Shown: piece by piece, positions 16,530 through 27,427 of the stretch
How the letters are laid out: the number at the start of each line of letters is the position of its first letter
How positions within the stretch are numbered: the first letter of the stretch is position 1
Assembly: GCF_004551525.1 (NCBI RefSeq)
Contig: NZ_SATR01000004.1
Coordinates: 1-64,000 of the forward strand
Origin: Vibrio ouci
GTDB taxonomy: Bacteria > Pseudomonadota > Gammaproteobacteria > Enterobacterales > Vibrionaceae
Reading direction: 5' to 3'
Length of the DNA: 64,000 nucleotides
Made by a program: the position numbers and the translations under genes
The notes under the pieces: model-generated
What the model saw: only the letters and a program-made list of their open reading frames with translations
Database searches by the model: none
Told to the model about the DNA's origin: nothing

Positions 16530-18935
16530 TTAGTCACGCAGTGACGCACCAAACTTCTCAGATACGTGAGCTACGATAGCATCAACCGCACCAGCGATGT
16601 CTGCATCTTCAAGCGTGCGCTCAACTGACTGTAGCGTCAGTGCGATTGCTAGGCTCTTCTTACCTTCTTCAACGCCTTTACCAACGTAAACGTCGAATAG
16701 TTTAGCGTCTTTAAGGAACTCACCACCTTGCTCAAGACATGCTGCAACGATGTCACCAGAAGCGACTGCTTCATCAACAACTACTGCGATGTCACGACGG
16801 TTTGATGGGAACTTAGAAAGCTGTACAGCTTCTGGAATCACTTTAGTGTTGATTGCAGACCATTCCACTTCGAATACGATAGTACGGCCGTTTAGACCAA
16901 ACTTACGCTCAAGCTCTGGGTGAACTGTACCAATCACACCAACTTGCTTACCATCAACGATGATAGCTGCAGATTGACCTGGGTGAAGCGCTGGGTTCGC
17001 TGCTTTATCTTCAGCAGAAAGTGCTGCGAAAGAGTAAGCTGCTTCGTTAGCTGTTAGCTCAAGAACGGCTTCTAGATCACCTTTAAGGTCAAAGAAATCA
17101 ACTGTGTTGGTTTCGATGTCCCAGTGCTCTTCGCTGCGAGTACCTGCGATAACACCTGCAAGCATAGGCTCTTGGCGCATACCGTTTTCAGCAGACTCAC
17201 ATGGGATGAAACGTAGGCCGTATTCGAATAGACGAACACGTGGCTGTTGACGTTTCTGGTTGTGAACCACAGTGTTTAGTAGACCTTGGATTAGGCCTAG
17301 GCGCATTGCTGACATGTCCGCAGAGATTGGGAATGGCAGGATTAGCGGCTCAACACCTGGAACAACAAGCTTTTGCTGCTCTGGTTCAACGAAGCTGTAA
17401 GTGATCGCTTCTTGGTAACCACGGTCAACAAGTAGGTTACGAACGCGTTTTAGCGGAATGTTCGCTTCAACGTGGTCGTGCATCTTAAGTGCTGCCGCTG
17501 GGTTTTGGTTAGGGATGTTATCGTAACCGTAGATTCGGCCTACTTCTTCAATTAGGTCTTGCTCGATTGCGATATCAAAACGCCATGTCGGTGCTGTCGC
17601 TGTCCAACCTGCGTCTGTAGTCTCTACAGTTAGGCCAAGACGCTCTAGAATTTCAACAACATCGCTATCAGCAATGTGGTGACCTAGTAGGCTGTCTAGC
17701 TTAGTACGACGTAGTGACACTGTGTTTGCTTTTGGTAGGTCAGCTTCTGACTCTACAGCAACAACAGGGGCTACTTCACCGCCACAGATCTCAACAAGAA
17801 GTTCTGTTGCACGCTCCATTGCGCTTGTTTGTAGTGCGAAATCGACACCACGCTCAAAACGCATTGAAGAATCCGTGTGTAGACCGTAGCTACGAGCGCG
17901 GCCACGGATGTGGTCTGGTGCAAAGAATGCACACTCAAGTAGTACGTCTTTAGTCTCAGTCGTTACGCCAGACTCTTCACCACCAAAGATACCTGCGATA
18001 GCAAGTGCTTTGTTGTGGTCTGCGACAACTAGAGTATCAGCGTTTAGCTCAGCTTCATTGCCGTCCAGAAGAGTAAGCTTTTCGCCCTGCTCTGCCATAC
18101 GAACTACGATGCCACCTTCAATCTTAGCTAGATCAAATGCGTGCATTGGCTGGCCTTGCTCTAGAAGAACAAAGTTAGTGATGTCTACAACAGGATCGAT
18201 AGAACGAATGCCACAACGGCGAAGCTTCTCTTGCATCCATAGTGGTGTTTCAGCTTGAACGTTTACGTTCTTAACCACACGGCCAAGGTAACGTGGACAT
18301 GCTGCTGTCGCTTTCACTTCGATAGAAACTGTGTCGTCGATAGCTGGTGCTACTGGTTTAACCGCAGGCTCAGTTACGTCAGCACGGTTTAGAACGCCAA
18401 CTTCACGCGCCATACCACGGATGCTGAAACAGTCAGCGCGGTTAGCCGTTAGGTCTACGTCTACTGTTACGTCGTCAAGACCTAGGAATTCGCGGAAATC
18501 AGTACCGATTGCTGCGTCTTCTGCTAGCTCCATGATACCATCAGATTCAACGTCGATACCTAGCTCAGAGAATGAACACAGCATGCCGTGTGATGGTTGA
18601 CCACGTAGTTTTGCTTTTTTGATTTTGAAATCGCCTGGTAGCACAGCACCAACAGTCGCTACAGCAACTTTGATACCTAGACGGCAGTTAGATGCGCCAC
18701 AAACGATGTCTAGAAGTTCTTCAGCGCCAACATCTACTTTAGTTACGCGTAGTTTGTCAGCGTCTGGGTGTTGACCACACTCAACCACTTTACCTACTTT
18801 AACGCCAGTGAAAGAACCAGCAACAGGTAGTACGTCGTCTACTTCTAGACCCGCCATTGTGATTTGGTGTGTAAGTTCGTCAGTCGATACCGCAGGGTTT
18901 ACCCACTCACGAAGCCAAGATTCGCTAAATTTCAT
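16530..18935 (-). CDS. pheT: phenylalanyl-tRNA synthetase beta subunit
   Basis: 801 residues, family size. Forms the alpha2-beta2 enzyme that charges tRNA-Phe. N-terminal [14 protein letters not shown], then the tRNA-binding OB fold ([21 protein letters not shown], about 46-66), B3/B4 editing region with [11 protein letters not shown], the B5 domain near 400-475, catalytic-like domain, and the C-terminal anticodon-binding FDX domain ([17 protein letters not shown], about 708-724). Follows pheS after 18 bases on the same strand. High Ala, Glu and Val content and codon choice suit a highly expressed gene. Confidence 0.97.
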   Translation of the reverse strand: MKFSESWLREWVNPAVSTDELTHQITMAGLEVDDVLPVAGSFTGVKVGKVVECGQHPDADKLRVTKVDVGAEELLDIVCGASNCRLGIKVAVATVGAVLPGDFKIKKAKLRGQPSHGMLCSFSELGIDVESDGIMELAEDAAIGTDFREFLGLDDVTVDVDLTANRADCFSIRGMAREVGVLNRADVTEPAVKPVAPAIDDTVSIEVKATAACPRYLGRVVKNVNVQAETPLWMQEKLRRCGIRSIDPVVDITNFVLLEQGQPMHAFDLAKIEGGIVVRMAEQGEKLTLLDGNEAELNADTLVVADHNKALAIAGIFGGEESGVTTETKDVLLECAFFAPDHIRGRARSYGLHTDSSMRFERGVDFALQTSAMERATELLVEICGGEVAPVVAVESEADLPKANTVSLRRTKLDSLLGHHIADSDVVEILERLGLTVETTDAGWTATAPTWRFDIAIEQDLIEEVGRIYGYDNIPNQNPAAALKMHDHVEANIPLKRVRNLLVDRGYQEAITYSFVEPEQQKLVVPGVEPLILPFPISADMSAMRLGLIQGLLNTVVHNQKRQQPRVRLFEYGLRFIPCESAENGMRQEPMLAGVIAGTRSEEHWDIETNTVDFFDLKGDLEAVLELTANEAAYSFAALSAEDKAANPALHPGQSAAIIVDGKQVGVIGTVHPELERKFGLNGRTIVFEVEWSAINTKVIPEAVQLSKFPSNRRDIAVVVDEAVASGDIVAACLEQGGEFLKDAKLFDVYVGKGVEEGKKSLAIALTLQSVERTLEDADIAGAVDAIVAHVSEKFGASLRD

Positions 18936-18953
18936 AGTGATGTATCCCCTGGA

Positions 18954-19952
<999 letters not shown>

Positions 19953-20192
19953 CTACACCTACATGCAATAGGCATAAGTGGTAGTGTCCATTCTGGGTGA
20001 AGCGCAAACTGCGATTACCCGACAGGGATCTTGGGTCTATAAATAGCTGTACATAGTAACGAATGACAGGGTCAAATCCAAATTGAAATCACGCTATTTA
20101 CTGCCTTTGGGTAAAATTTCGGCTGAGCGCTTGATAAAAAGCCTTTTAGCACCCAGTTATTTAATCACTAAGCTGCATTATAAGGATTTAAT

Positions 20193-20675
20193 ATGACCGT
20201 TTTGATAGAGCCAATTCGCCGCGAGCAGGACGCAAAAATCCGCGCCATCATTAAAGCTGTGGGGGCTGAATTTGGCGCTGTTGGCGAGGGGTTTGGACCT
20301 TCCGATCCTGAAGTCGATGCCATGAGCGAGCATTATATCGCTGACACTAAGAGCCTTTACTTAGTCGCGACGTTAGATGGCAAAATTGTTGGCGGTTGTG
20401 GACTTGCCCCGTTCAATAACTCAGAGCAAGTTTGTGAGCTGAAAAAGCTATTTTTATTACCAGAAAGCCGCGGATTAGGCTTAGGCAAAACATTGAGTGA
20501 ACAGTGCCTATCATTTGCAGCAGCACAAGGGTTTAACGCCTGCTATCTAGACACGCTTTCTTCTATGACTTCGGCCATCAAGCTCTATGAGAAGCTTGGC
20601 TTTGAGCATCTCGATAAAGCGCTCGATGGCACAGAGCATGGTAAATGTGATGTATGGATGTTAAAGCAGCTTTAA
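20193..20675 (+). CDS. GNAT family N-acetyltransferase
   Basis: 160 residues. GNAT fold with the acetyl-CoA motif LPESRGLGLGKTLSEQCL (R-x-x-G-x-G/A type) at about 92-109 and the downstream motif B YLDTLSSMTSAIKLYEKLGF (about 119-138). The substrate is unknown; the MARR-fused and free members of this pattern often act on small amines. Divergent from pheS. Its last four bases overlap the convergent hemerythrin-GGDEF gene. Confidence 0.85.
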   Translation: MTVLIEPIRREQDAKIRAIIKAVGAEFGAVGEGFGPSDPEVDAMSEHYIADTKSLYLVATLDGKIVGGCGLAPFNNSEQVCELKKLFLLPESRGLGLGKTLSEQCLSFAAAQGFNACYLDTLSSMTSAIKLYEKLGFEHLDKALDGTEHGKCDVWMLKQL

Positions 20676-21778
20676 CTTTCTCTCTCAACTCGATTTCGAC
20701 CTGCTGATTTCGCTTTATAAACTGCGTTATCAGCGGCTTTGATCAGATCGTTAAAGTCTGCCATCTCAGGCTTGCGCTCCCCGACTCCGACACTAATGCT
20801 GCCACGCCAAACACTTTCGCCAACCGGCACCAGCATTTGATTCACTTTGTGACGGACACGCTCAGCAATATGTACCCCACCTTCTAATTCCGTGTTAGGA
20901 CATATAACAAAGAACTCATCCCCCCCGAGACGACATACCAAGTCATCACTGCGGAATGAATCCGCGAGAGTTTGCGCAAGCTCAATCAGTAATCTGTCAC
21001 CTGCGTCATGGCCCGCCGTGTCATTGACCTGCTTAAAGTAATCAACGTCAATCATGATGCACACCAACGGCTCATCATTTTCCGCCGACTCCTGCCAGTA
21101 TGCTTTCAGTTTACGAATCGCGCAGCGGCGGTTAGGCAATTTGGTTAAAGAATCGGTTAAGGTCAGCTCTTCAAGCTGTTTATTGACACGCGATAACTGC
21201 TTGGTTCGCTCTAAGACTTTATCTTCAAGACTCTGGTTGAGTTCAAGCAGCTCCTTGTTTCGCTCTGAGACTTGATCAAACAATCCGCTCAGTGCTTTAA
21301 GTAAAGGCTCCGTCGAACTGTCTTGTTTTTTCTCTTCCGCTTCCCACGCAATCTTGGGATCAACCCCAGACTCTATCTGCGCTACCTGACGGGACATATT
21401 CTGGTCGATGCCCAAAATGTGGTAGGCCAACCAATGAATTAAGAAATTTAATAAATGCTCAGATGCCTTCTTGTTTTCTTCACTAATGAAGGCCTGCATA
21501 CTGATGATGTCCGCCATAAAAGCGCGGTGGATCTTAATATGCCCTTCAATATGCTTCTCATACAAACCGACACTGCGCATCAGTGCCTCTTCTTCCTTGA
21601 AGTGAAATTCAGCGTAACGAGACAACTCAAACAGAGCCATACGAATGTCATGCAAAGAAATATTGTTCTCTGCGATTAACGCCCCGTAACGATTGATGAT
21701 CCCGACAAGATACTGATGCTGTTCATCCACGTCGTGAATACCTGTTTCGTAGCAGCTATCCCATTCAAATGACTTCAT
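20672..21778 (-). CDS. bacteriohemerythrin-GGDEF diguanylate cyclase
   Basis: 368 residues, soluble. Residues 1-130 are a bacteriohemerythrin with the full di-iron ligand set: His21, His59, Glu63, His80, His84, His120 and Asp125. A coiled-coil linker (about 165-205) leads to a GGDEF domain with intact GGDEF at 285-289 and an inhibitory I-site RSDD at 276-279, five residues before it. The architecture equals the V. cholerae protein VC1216 (Bhr-DGC), whose cyclase activity depends on the di-iron redox state. Expected role: oxygen- or redox-dependent c-di-GMP synthesis in the cytoplasm. Stands alone; convergent with the GNAT gene. Confidence 0.93.
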   Translation of the reverse strand: MKSFEWDSCYETGIHDVDEQHQYLVGIINRYGALIAENNISLHDIRMALFELSRYAEFHFKEEEALMRSVGLYEKHIEGHIKIHRAFMADIISMQAFISEENKKASEHLLNFLIHWLAYHILGIDQNMSRQVAQIESGVDPKIAWEAEEKKQDSSTEPLLKALSGLFDQVSERNKELLELNQSLEDKVLERTKQLSRVNKQLEELTLTDSLTKLPNRRCAIRKLKAYWQESAENDEPLVCIMIDVDYFKQVNDTAGHDAGDRLLIELAQTLADSFRSDDLVCRLGGDEFFVICPNTELEGGVHIAERVRHKVNQMLVPVGESVWRGSISVGVGERKPEMADFNDLIKAADNAVYKAKSAGRNRVERES

Positions 21779-21955
21779 TGACCAATACCTTTAGATGTTC
21801 CCGCTAGAACTATTCATTAAGTCTAGCAGTTTATAATTACCTTTATCATTATGGGGATTTTACATATTTAGCAGACAAATCTAAGGGGCAACAAACAAAA
21901 AAGGGAGCTAGATCAGCCCCCTATATTTGGAATCGATGTCACGCATCACGTTTTA

Positions 21956-23137
21956 TCAAAAGTAGTACTGCAACGAAAACTCGATAAAGTCATCTTTTCG
22001 CGCGAAATAAAGCAGATCGTCCGGCGTATCATTTTCAAACAACCAACCATTAACCGTCCAAGAGAGATGATTGGTTAATCGACTTGATGCCTCCAGTTTT
22101 GCGCTGTATACATCACTGTTGTCTAAGTCCTGACTGATGCCAAACAAAATCTCAGTACTGTCTTCATCATTTAAAGCCAATCGAGTGCCAGCAAAAAGAT
22201 CGTTCTGGCCAACAGATTGGGCGTTGTTGCCACGACTGTCATACAAATATTCCGCTATCAGCCCGATATCCCATACCATGTCGAACGCCCCGACTATGGT
22301 GTATTCAAAGCCGCCAACGACACCCGTATGATTGTCAAAGCTGTCGCGATAAATGCTTTCTATTTTCCACAGCCAATCACCGACGATACCTTGAATATCA
22401 ATCCCAACTTGCTTGGCTTGTGCGTAGTAAGGCTTTAGCTCATTGCCATGGATTTGATAATAAGGATCCCGATTGGTGCCTTGGAAATAGCTAAAACCTA
22501 AATCCCAATCCCCAAACATTTGTGAGTAGCGAACGGCGTAGTCGATGTGTTTTTCTTCACGTGAGGATTCATAAACCGCATCATTTGATACCGGAACGGT
22601 CGGCCTCAATCGACCATCAACACCTGCAAAGGTGCGCTCTCTGAAATAAGGCAAGATCATCGCATCAACAGTGCCCCACTCCTTGATAGAGGTGAAATGC
22701 ACCATCGGCTGACCAAGCTTATCTTCGCCATCGACCGACTCAATGGCGTCGGTTTGGTTGACGACATCGACAAGGTGAGCTGACTCAGTTACGCCCCAAA
22801 AGACCTTGCCGATACCCGCACGCAGCTCGTAGTCGTCCCAATAGGTGAGGTATAGCGCTTCGCGAATATCACCGTGGCTGCGCTCTTCATCTAAGCTATC
22901 TAAACGATAAAACGGCGTAAAGGTAAAATCGGACGATTCACCCCACTGCCAATACAATTCAGGCTGAAATACTATCGAACTTTGCCCTTTATCTTGCCCC
23001 TGTAATCCGTGGCTGGCAAATTGGCGATGCTCTGCATTAATTTGCCCCGACAACTCAACTGCATGACATTGTAACGCCACAGAGGTAAGCAATGCGCTGG
23101 CCGTTAACCGACCAGCTAGATTGATGACTGATTTCAT
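21956..23137 (-). CDS. outer membrane beta-barrel protein of the exporter operon
   Basis: 393 residues. Signal peptide to about residue 26 (QCHA-VELSG). The mature part is a string of amphipathic strands with many Tyr, Trp and Asp, and the last residues LQYYF end in Phe, the C-terminal signal of outer membrane barrels. No named family is certain; it resembles conserved barrels found next to MMPL transporters and LolA-like proteins. Third gene of the unit (spacing 7 bases behind the LolA-like gene), so probably the outer membrane component or receiver of the exported cargo. Confidence 0.72.
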   Translation of the reverse strand: MKSVINLAGRLTASALLTSVALQCHAVELSGQINAEHRQFASHGLQGQDKGQSSIVFQPELYWQWGESSDFTFTPFYRLDSLDEERSHGDIREALYLTYWDDYELRAGIGKVFWGVTESAHLVDVVNQTDAIESVDGEDKLGQPMVHFTSIKEWGTVDAMILPYFRERTFAGVDGRLRPTVPVSNDAVYESSREEKHIDYAVRYSQMFGDWDLGFSYFQGTNRDPYYQIHGNELKPYYAQAKQVGIDIQGIVGDWLWKIESIYRDSFDNHTGVVGGFEYTIVGAFDMVWDIGLIAEYLYDSRGNNAQSVGQNDLFAGTRLALNDEDSTEILFGISQDLDNSDVYSAKLEASSRLTNHLSWTVNGWLFENDTPDDLLYFARKDDFIEFSLQYYF

Positions 23138-23144
23138 ACCACCT

Positions 23145-23939
23145 CTACTTCACACGTTTAAGGACGTTTTTCTCGAAATCTTTCTCACGCAGTCCTGTTT
23201 GGAAATCCAACAGGCTCGTCGTCAGCAAGGTACTTTTACCGGTTTGGTGGTTGACCATTGCCATCGTATGAGCGCGCCAATACTTATCGAGATACTGTTT
23301 GTAGTCATCGAACTTGAGCGTTTTGAGCAATGTGCCTTTACGGTCATAAAACTCGACCTGAAGGGGGCGATAATGCTCAGTGTCCAACCAGACCAGTTGC
23401 TTGGTGTAGCCGGAGTTTTTATCCGTTGGCGTTTGCTCTAATAAATAAGTTGAGACGCCATTAAAGTCCTGATTGCCTAAATGGTTAAAGGTGTATTTTT
23501 CGAGCTCAAACGAGCTAAGATCTTCGTAAGCGAATTCACTGCCCATAAACGGGCCAGACTTATTGCGCGATGAGATACGTTTAACGCGTTTTAGAGCCGG
23601 CAGGTAAAGCCACTGATCATCCGCTTCAACGCTGTGCGAATGATTGAGAAAAGCGGTTCCTTTCACATCGCGCGGCTGATCAAAAATGGTCAGTCCCTTA
23701 TCGCCATCATTAGCGACCTCAAACGACTTCAAACGCATTTCTCGGGTGCTGCTTTCACCTTGCGCATTTTTTAAGATCATCTGCATGGTCGCAACTGAAT
23801 CACCCCACCCTTCATCACGTGCTTTACGTTCTTTGGCGATCTCCAGTCCTTTCTCTGGAGATGCAAAACTTTGGCTGCTAAGAGCGAACAAAGCCGTTAG
23901 CGCGATGGTTTTGATTATTGAGCTGCTTTTTACTTTCAT
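23145..23939 (-). CDS. periplasmic LolA-like outer membrane lipoprotein-sorting protein
   Basis: 264 residues with a signal peptide (SSQSFA-SPEKG, cleavage near 26-27). The rest follows the LolA-like family PF17131: WLYLPALKRVKRISSRNKSG (about 110-129), FMGSEFAYEDLSSF and LVWLDTEHYRPLQVEFYDRK. Members have the half-barrel fold of LolA/LolB, which binds acyl chains. Placed between the MMPL transporter and the barrel, it is the natural periplasmic carrier of a lipid-like cargo. It is distinct from the housekeeping LolA. Confidence 0.8.
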   Translation of the reverse strand: MKVKSSSIIKTIALTALFALSSQSFASPEKGLEIAKERKARDEGWGDSVATMQMILKNAQGESSTREMRLKSFEVANDGDKGLTIFDQPRDVKGTAFLNHSHSVEADDQWLYLPALKRVKRISSRNKSGPFMGSEFAYEDLSSFELEKYTFNHLGNQDFNGVSTYLLEQTPTDKNSGYTKQLVWLDTEHYRPLQVEFYDRKGTLLKTLKFDDYKQYLDKYWRAHTMAMVNHQTGKSTLLTTSLLDFQTGLREKDFEKNVLKRVK

Positions 23940-23951
23940 CGAGACATCCTT

Positions 23952-26348
23952 TTAACTTTGTAATTGCGTCGTTGCTGGAGAAGTTGTTGCTGAATTAGTT
24001 GTTGCGTTAGCGGTCTGCGGCTCGTCTTGGCTATAGCTCGCGGTATCGAACTTCATCAGCAGCGCTGGTAGGAAAACGAAATCAACCACTAAGGCAATAA
24101 AGATAACGATCGCGCTGAGCTGGCCCATATCGGCGTTAAGTCTAAAGCTCGACATCGCCAACACCGAGAAGCCCGCAACTAGCACAACAGTGGTAATCCA
24201 CAATGCACGACCTACGGTATGGAAAGCGTAACGAACCGCTTGTTCTGCGTTTTGCCCTTGCTTACGTGCTCGCTGATATTTAGAGAGGAAGTGCACCGAA
24301 TCATCCACGACAATCCCCAGCGTGAGAGTCACCACCACCGATAGACCAAGGTTGATTTCACCGGAGAACAGTGCCCACAGACCAAAGCCGATAACTGCCG
24401 GCGCCATGTTAGGTACCACACTGATGATGCCGAGCCTTAGTGAGCGTAGCGAGAAGATCATCAATGCAGAAATTAAGATCAAGGTGATAGGTAGAGTCGC
24501 CAACATACTTGCCATGTTGGTTTCGCCAATGTGAGCAAACATTAGGGTTGGACTCGATGCGACGACTTGGTACTGAGGTGCATGCTGGTTAAACCAAGCG
24601 TAGATACGGTTCTCAAGATCGACCATCTCGACGCTGCCAAGATTCGCTACGGTTGCGACCATCTTGATTGAAGACTTATCGACATTGATTTGGTTGTTCA
24701 GATCCAGTCCATAAGGCAGAGACATTTCATACAGTAGCAGGTATTGCGCGGCTAACTCTCGATCCAATGGCAAGGTGTAGTAGCTGTTCTCATCGCCATG
24801 CATGTTTTTGTTCAAACGCTTATACACGTCCGATAACGTCGCCACATGGTCAGTTTCTGGTTGCTCACGCAGCCACTTGGAAAAATCGCCAATAGTCTGC
24901 AAATAGGTAGGATCCGCGATACCTTGAGACTCATCGCTTTTGACGACGATATTGATATTGCTCATGCCACTGATGCGCTCTTCCATAAAATCAGCGGCTC
25001 GGCGAAACTCGCTACGAGAATCAAAATACTTGACTGATTCATCATTGATTTTATTAAGCGGTAACAAGCTTGCAGAGACAGCGATCACTACTGCAGAGAC
25101 AGGCAGCAACACTTTTCTGTTTCTCACCACCCAGTCGCCAAGCTTGTCCATAACGTCACTTGGCTCTGGGTTGTGTGCGTCAACCGCGTTGACTTTAATC
25201 GGCAAGATTCTAAGCATCGCTGGCAGCATAGATAATGAAAGCAGGCAGGCGATCATCACACCAAGGGCGGCCAGATTACCGAAATCTCGCAATACCGGAG
25301 AGTCGGACATATTCATCATCAAAAAGCCAATCGCCGTGGTGATTGAGGTAATGACGATAGGCATAAAGTTAACGCTGACACTTTGATCTATCGCGTAGCG
25401 TTTACTGTGGCCAAGCTTCATATTCTGGCGCATGGTCGCAATCACATGGACACAGTCGGCGACAGCTAATGTCATCACCAAGGTTGGGATGTTAACTGTT
25501 GCGGTGCTAAGAAACATGCCTGCCCAGCCAGAGAGTCCCATGGTCGCCGCCACAGAGCCGATAATAACGACAAGTGTCGCCACCACGCTGAGCACTGAGC
25601 GCAACATCAAGGTTAAGAACAGTAAGATGACCAGTAACATAGTCGGAACCAAAGTCGAGCTATCATCTTGCGCAGCAACCATAAACGCATGGTTCATCGC
25701 AATGATCCCTGCTTTATGGAATTCTACGTCAGGGTGCTCAACTTGATACTGAGCAATCATTTGATTCACCGCCGCCACCACTTCGAGAACTTCCGCGGTT
25801 TCATCAACCTCAGGCAGTTGCACGGTAATGTTCACGACTGACACATCACCTTTTTCTGAAATCATTGAATGCTTGATCACTGGCTCAGAGAGCGCGATCT
25901 GTTTCACTTTGGCGATGCGTTCAGGCGTAAGACTATATTCGTCGAGCAATAGATCTTCGACAATCAGATCGTCTTCGGTCGCTTCGGTATGTTGGTAGTT
26001 TGCTAACGAATCAACACGGCTGGAATATGGGACTTGCCAAGCATCTTGAGTAAGACGCTGGATAAGCGTTAAGGTTTTTGGCTCGAAAACATTACCGCTT
26101 TTAGGTGCAATAACAATTGCGAGGTTATCTGACTTGGCGAAGGTAGTTTGAATTTCATCAAACGCTCGTAGCTGAGCATTTTCGCCATCAAAGAAGATGT
26201 TGTAATCACCTCTGAAATAGAGGTTTTTTCCACCGATTGTTGCTGCAATCACCATCAGCATGGTTAGTAGCAGTACCCACCAACTTAAGCGAGTGGGCAT
26301 CGTTAGCCAATTAGGGGGCTGTTTTGAGCTTGTTTGTCTGGTATTCAT
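23952..26348 (-). CDS. MMPL/RND family exporter
   Basis: 798 residues with two repeats, each a first membrane helix, a large periplasmic loop and five further helices. In repeat one the helices follow about residue 245; in repeat two they follow about 620, including LGIVVDDSVHFLSKYQRARK with the Asp pair of RND proton relay. Related to MMPL and sterol-sensing proteins that export lipids or hydrophobic compounds; it has no HAE1-type drug binding signature. The start is set at the ATG 26346-26348, seven bases after GGAGAG; the preceding GTG would add one residue. First gene of a three-gene unit controlled by the adjacent TetR candidate. Confidence 0.85.
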   Translation of the reverse strand: MNTRQTSSKQPPNWLTMPTRLSWWVLLLTMLMVIAATIGGKNLYFRGDYNIFFDGENAQLRAFDEIQTTFAKSDNLAIVIAPKSGNVFEPKTLTLIQRLTQDAWQVPYSSRVDSLANYQHTEATEDDLIVEDLLLDEYSLTPERIAKVKQIALSEPVIKHSMISEKGDVSVVNITVQLPEVDETAEVLEVVAAVNQMIAQYQVEHPDVEFHKAGIIAMNHAFMVAAQDDSSTLVPTMLLVILLFLTLMLRSVLSVVATLVVIIGSVAATMGLSGWAGMFLSTATVNIPTLVMTLAVADCVHVIATMRQNMKLGHSKRYAIDQSVSVNFMPIVITSITTAIGFLMMNMSDSPVLRDFGNLAALGVMIACLLSLSMLPAMLRILPIKVNAVDAHNPEPSDVMDKLGDWVVRNRKVLLPVSAVVIAVSASLLPLNKINDESVKYFDSRSEFRRAADFMEERISGMSNINIVVKSDESQGIADPTYLQTIGDFSKWLREQPETDHVATLSDVYKRLNKNMHGDENSYYTLPLDRELAAQYLLLYEMSLPYGLDLNNQINVDKSSIKMVATVANLGSVEMVDLENRIYAWFNQHAPQYQVVASSPTLMFAHIGETNMASMLATLPITLILISALMIFSLRSLRLGIISVVPNMAPAVIGFGLWALFSGEINLGLSVVVTLTLGIVVDDSVHFLSKYQRARKQGQNAEQAVRYAFHTVGRALWITTVVLVAGFSVLAMSSFRLNADMGQLSAIVIFIALVVDFVFLPALLMKFDTASYSQDEPQTANATTNSATTSPATTQLQS

Positions 26349-26363
26349 CACACTCTCCGTTTG

Positions 26364-26376
26364 TGACGTTTCGTCA
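26364..26376. promoter_or_regulatory. candidate TetR operator O1, in front of the exporter gene
   Basis: TGACG-TTT-CGTCA, a perfect 5-bp dyad with a three-base centre, 16 bases upstream of the exporter start codon. The same motif recurs three more times around the tetR gene. Confidence 0.65.
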
Positions 26377-26380
26377 AAAG

Positions 26381-26422
26381 TTATTATTTAAAAACCAGCA
26401 AGTGCTGGTATTTAAGTAATAA
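26381..26422 (-). promoter_or_regulatory. 42-base near-perfect palindrome in the exporter leader, terminator-like on the minus strand
   Basis: Two 20-base arms around AG match at 18 of 20 positions. Read on the minus strand the core ACCAGC-ACTT-GCTGGT is followed by TTTT, so it looks like an intrinsic terminator or attenuator in front of the exporter operon. It lies between operators O1 and O2. It may equally block read-through from tetR. Confidence 0.55.
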
Positions 26423-26439
26423 AACTCACAATGAATTAC

Positions 26440-26453
26440 TGAACCTAAGTTCA
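26440..26453. promoter_or_regulatory. small palindrome TGAAC-CTAA-GTTCA in the exporter promoter region
   Basis: Perfect 5-bp dyad with a four-base centre between the 42-base palindrome and O2. It differs from the TGACG motif and could bind a second regulator, or be part of the promoter: TTGAAC reads as a -35 on the minus strand. Confidence 0.35.
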
Positions 26454-26465
26454 AGAGTCATTTAT

Positions 26466-26478
26466 TGACGATTCGTCA
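26466..26478. promoter_or_regulatory. candidate TetR operator O2
   Basis: TGACG-ATT-CGTCA, identical half-sites to O1, 102 bases from it, between the tetR terminator and the exporter leader. Confidence 0.65.
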
Positions 26479-26492
26479 CTAACATCTAATTG

Positions 26493-26510
26493 AAAAGCCC
26501 TAATGGGCTC
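26493..26510 (-). terminator. short intrinsic terminator behind tetR
   Basis: Minus strand AGCCC-ATTA-GGGCT followed by TTTTC, 17 bases behind the tetR stop. A weak stem of five or six pairs. Confidence 0.6.
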
Positions 26511-26525
26511 TTAATCGAGTGTTTG

Positions 26526-27314
26526 TTATCTTCCGACCGAGTCGAGATACTCAATCTCTTGAGCAAACAGTTCTTGCTCGACTCGTTGCCATGACTTTCT
26601 GTAATCCCACTCACTAGAAAGTGGTTTCCAGTTAAGACCATCCAACAGCATATTCGCGTTATGTAGTACAGAGAACGGATCCTGAATACGTTTAATACAG
26701 TGGCTGTTTGAAGCGTTTTGCGTTAAGGCGTTAGAACCAAAGGCAATCGACCAATTGGCAAACACGATTGCATCAGAACCAATACCAGGGGAGAATTTCA
26801 AATCCCCCTGCTCTACAGCGAAATTCACTAGTCGATCGGCATTTCCAATCACTTCTTCTTCTAGTTCATTTAGTGCTTTAACGCGCTCGGGTGACGCTTT
26901 TTCTAATACCCATGGGGTTTTAGCCATGATCGCGCAGGTAGACAATATCGGCTCCATACGAGCATAAATACGATAGCCTACGTGCATCGCCATCACTTTT
27001 TCACGAGTATTACCTTCAAATTCCGCCGCCCTTGCAAACAGCACACCTTCACTCTTCAATGAGTGGATGCACAGGGCAACAATCACATCTTCTTTGCTAC
27101 AAAAATGGTTATAGATAGTCCCTTTCGAGTACGCACTCGCCGCAGTCAACTTATCCATAGTTAAGTTATTCCAACCCTGCTCCTGTACCAAAGATTTGGC
27201 AAGAAGGGTCAGCTCAACTTCTCTATCTGCAATTGCCTGCTGCTTTTTAGAACGTCCAAAACTGCAACTAGGGCCTTCTTTTTTGTCATTTTTACTACAG
27301 CCAAAGCCAAACAT
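26526..27314 (-). CDS. TetR family transcriptional regulator of the exporter operon
   Basis: 262 residues. The HTH is at about 32-80: LTMDKLTAASAYSKGTIYNHF with the family's KGTIYNHF. Unusual is a 30-residue N-terminal extension with two Cys and many Lys (GCSKNDKKEGPSC). The ligand-binding domain is unclassified. Transcribed towards the exporter operon with the TGACG-N3-CGTCA motif on both flanks, so it very likely represses both itself and the operon. The inducer is probably a hydrophobic compound handled by the exporter; this is inference. Confidence 0.85.
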   Translation of the reverse strand: MFGFGCSKNDKKEGPSCSFGRSKKQQAIADREVELTLLAKSLVQEQGWNNLTMDKLTAASAYSKGTIYNHFCSKEDVIVALCIHSLKSEGVLFARAAEFEGNTREKVMAMHVGYRIYARMEPILSTCAIMAKTPWVLEKASPERVKALNELEEEVIGNADRLVNFAVEQGDLKFSPGIGSDAIVFANWSIAFGSNALTQNASNSHCIKRIQDPFSVLHNANMLLDGLNWKPLSSEWDYRKSWQRVEQELFAQEIEYLDSVGR

Positions 27315-27397
27315 GATCTACCAATCCGTATCTATCCGTTACTCCTTAACTTTTTTAATTGTAACACGAATAACGAAAGCGTGATAAAACACTTTTA

Positions 27398-27427
27398 TGA
27401 CGCATCGTCATTTTTGACACTTCGTCA
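27398..27427. promoter_or_regulatory. pair of candidate TetR operators O3 and O4 upstream of tetR
   Basis: TGACG-CAT-CGTCA at 27398-27410 (perfect) and TGACA-CTT-CGTCA at 27415-27427 (one change), starts 17 bases apart. They lie 84 bases upstream of the tetR start and 114 bases upstream of the divergent sugar dehydrogenase gene, so both could be controlled. Confidence 0.65.
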
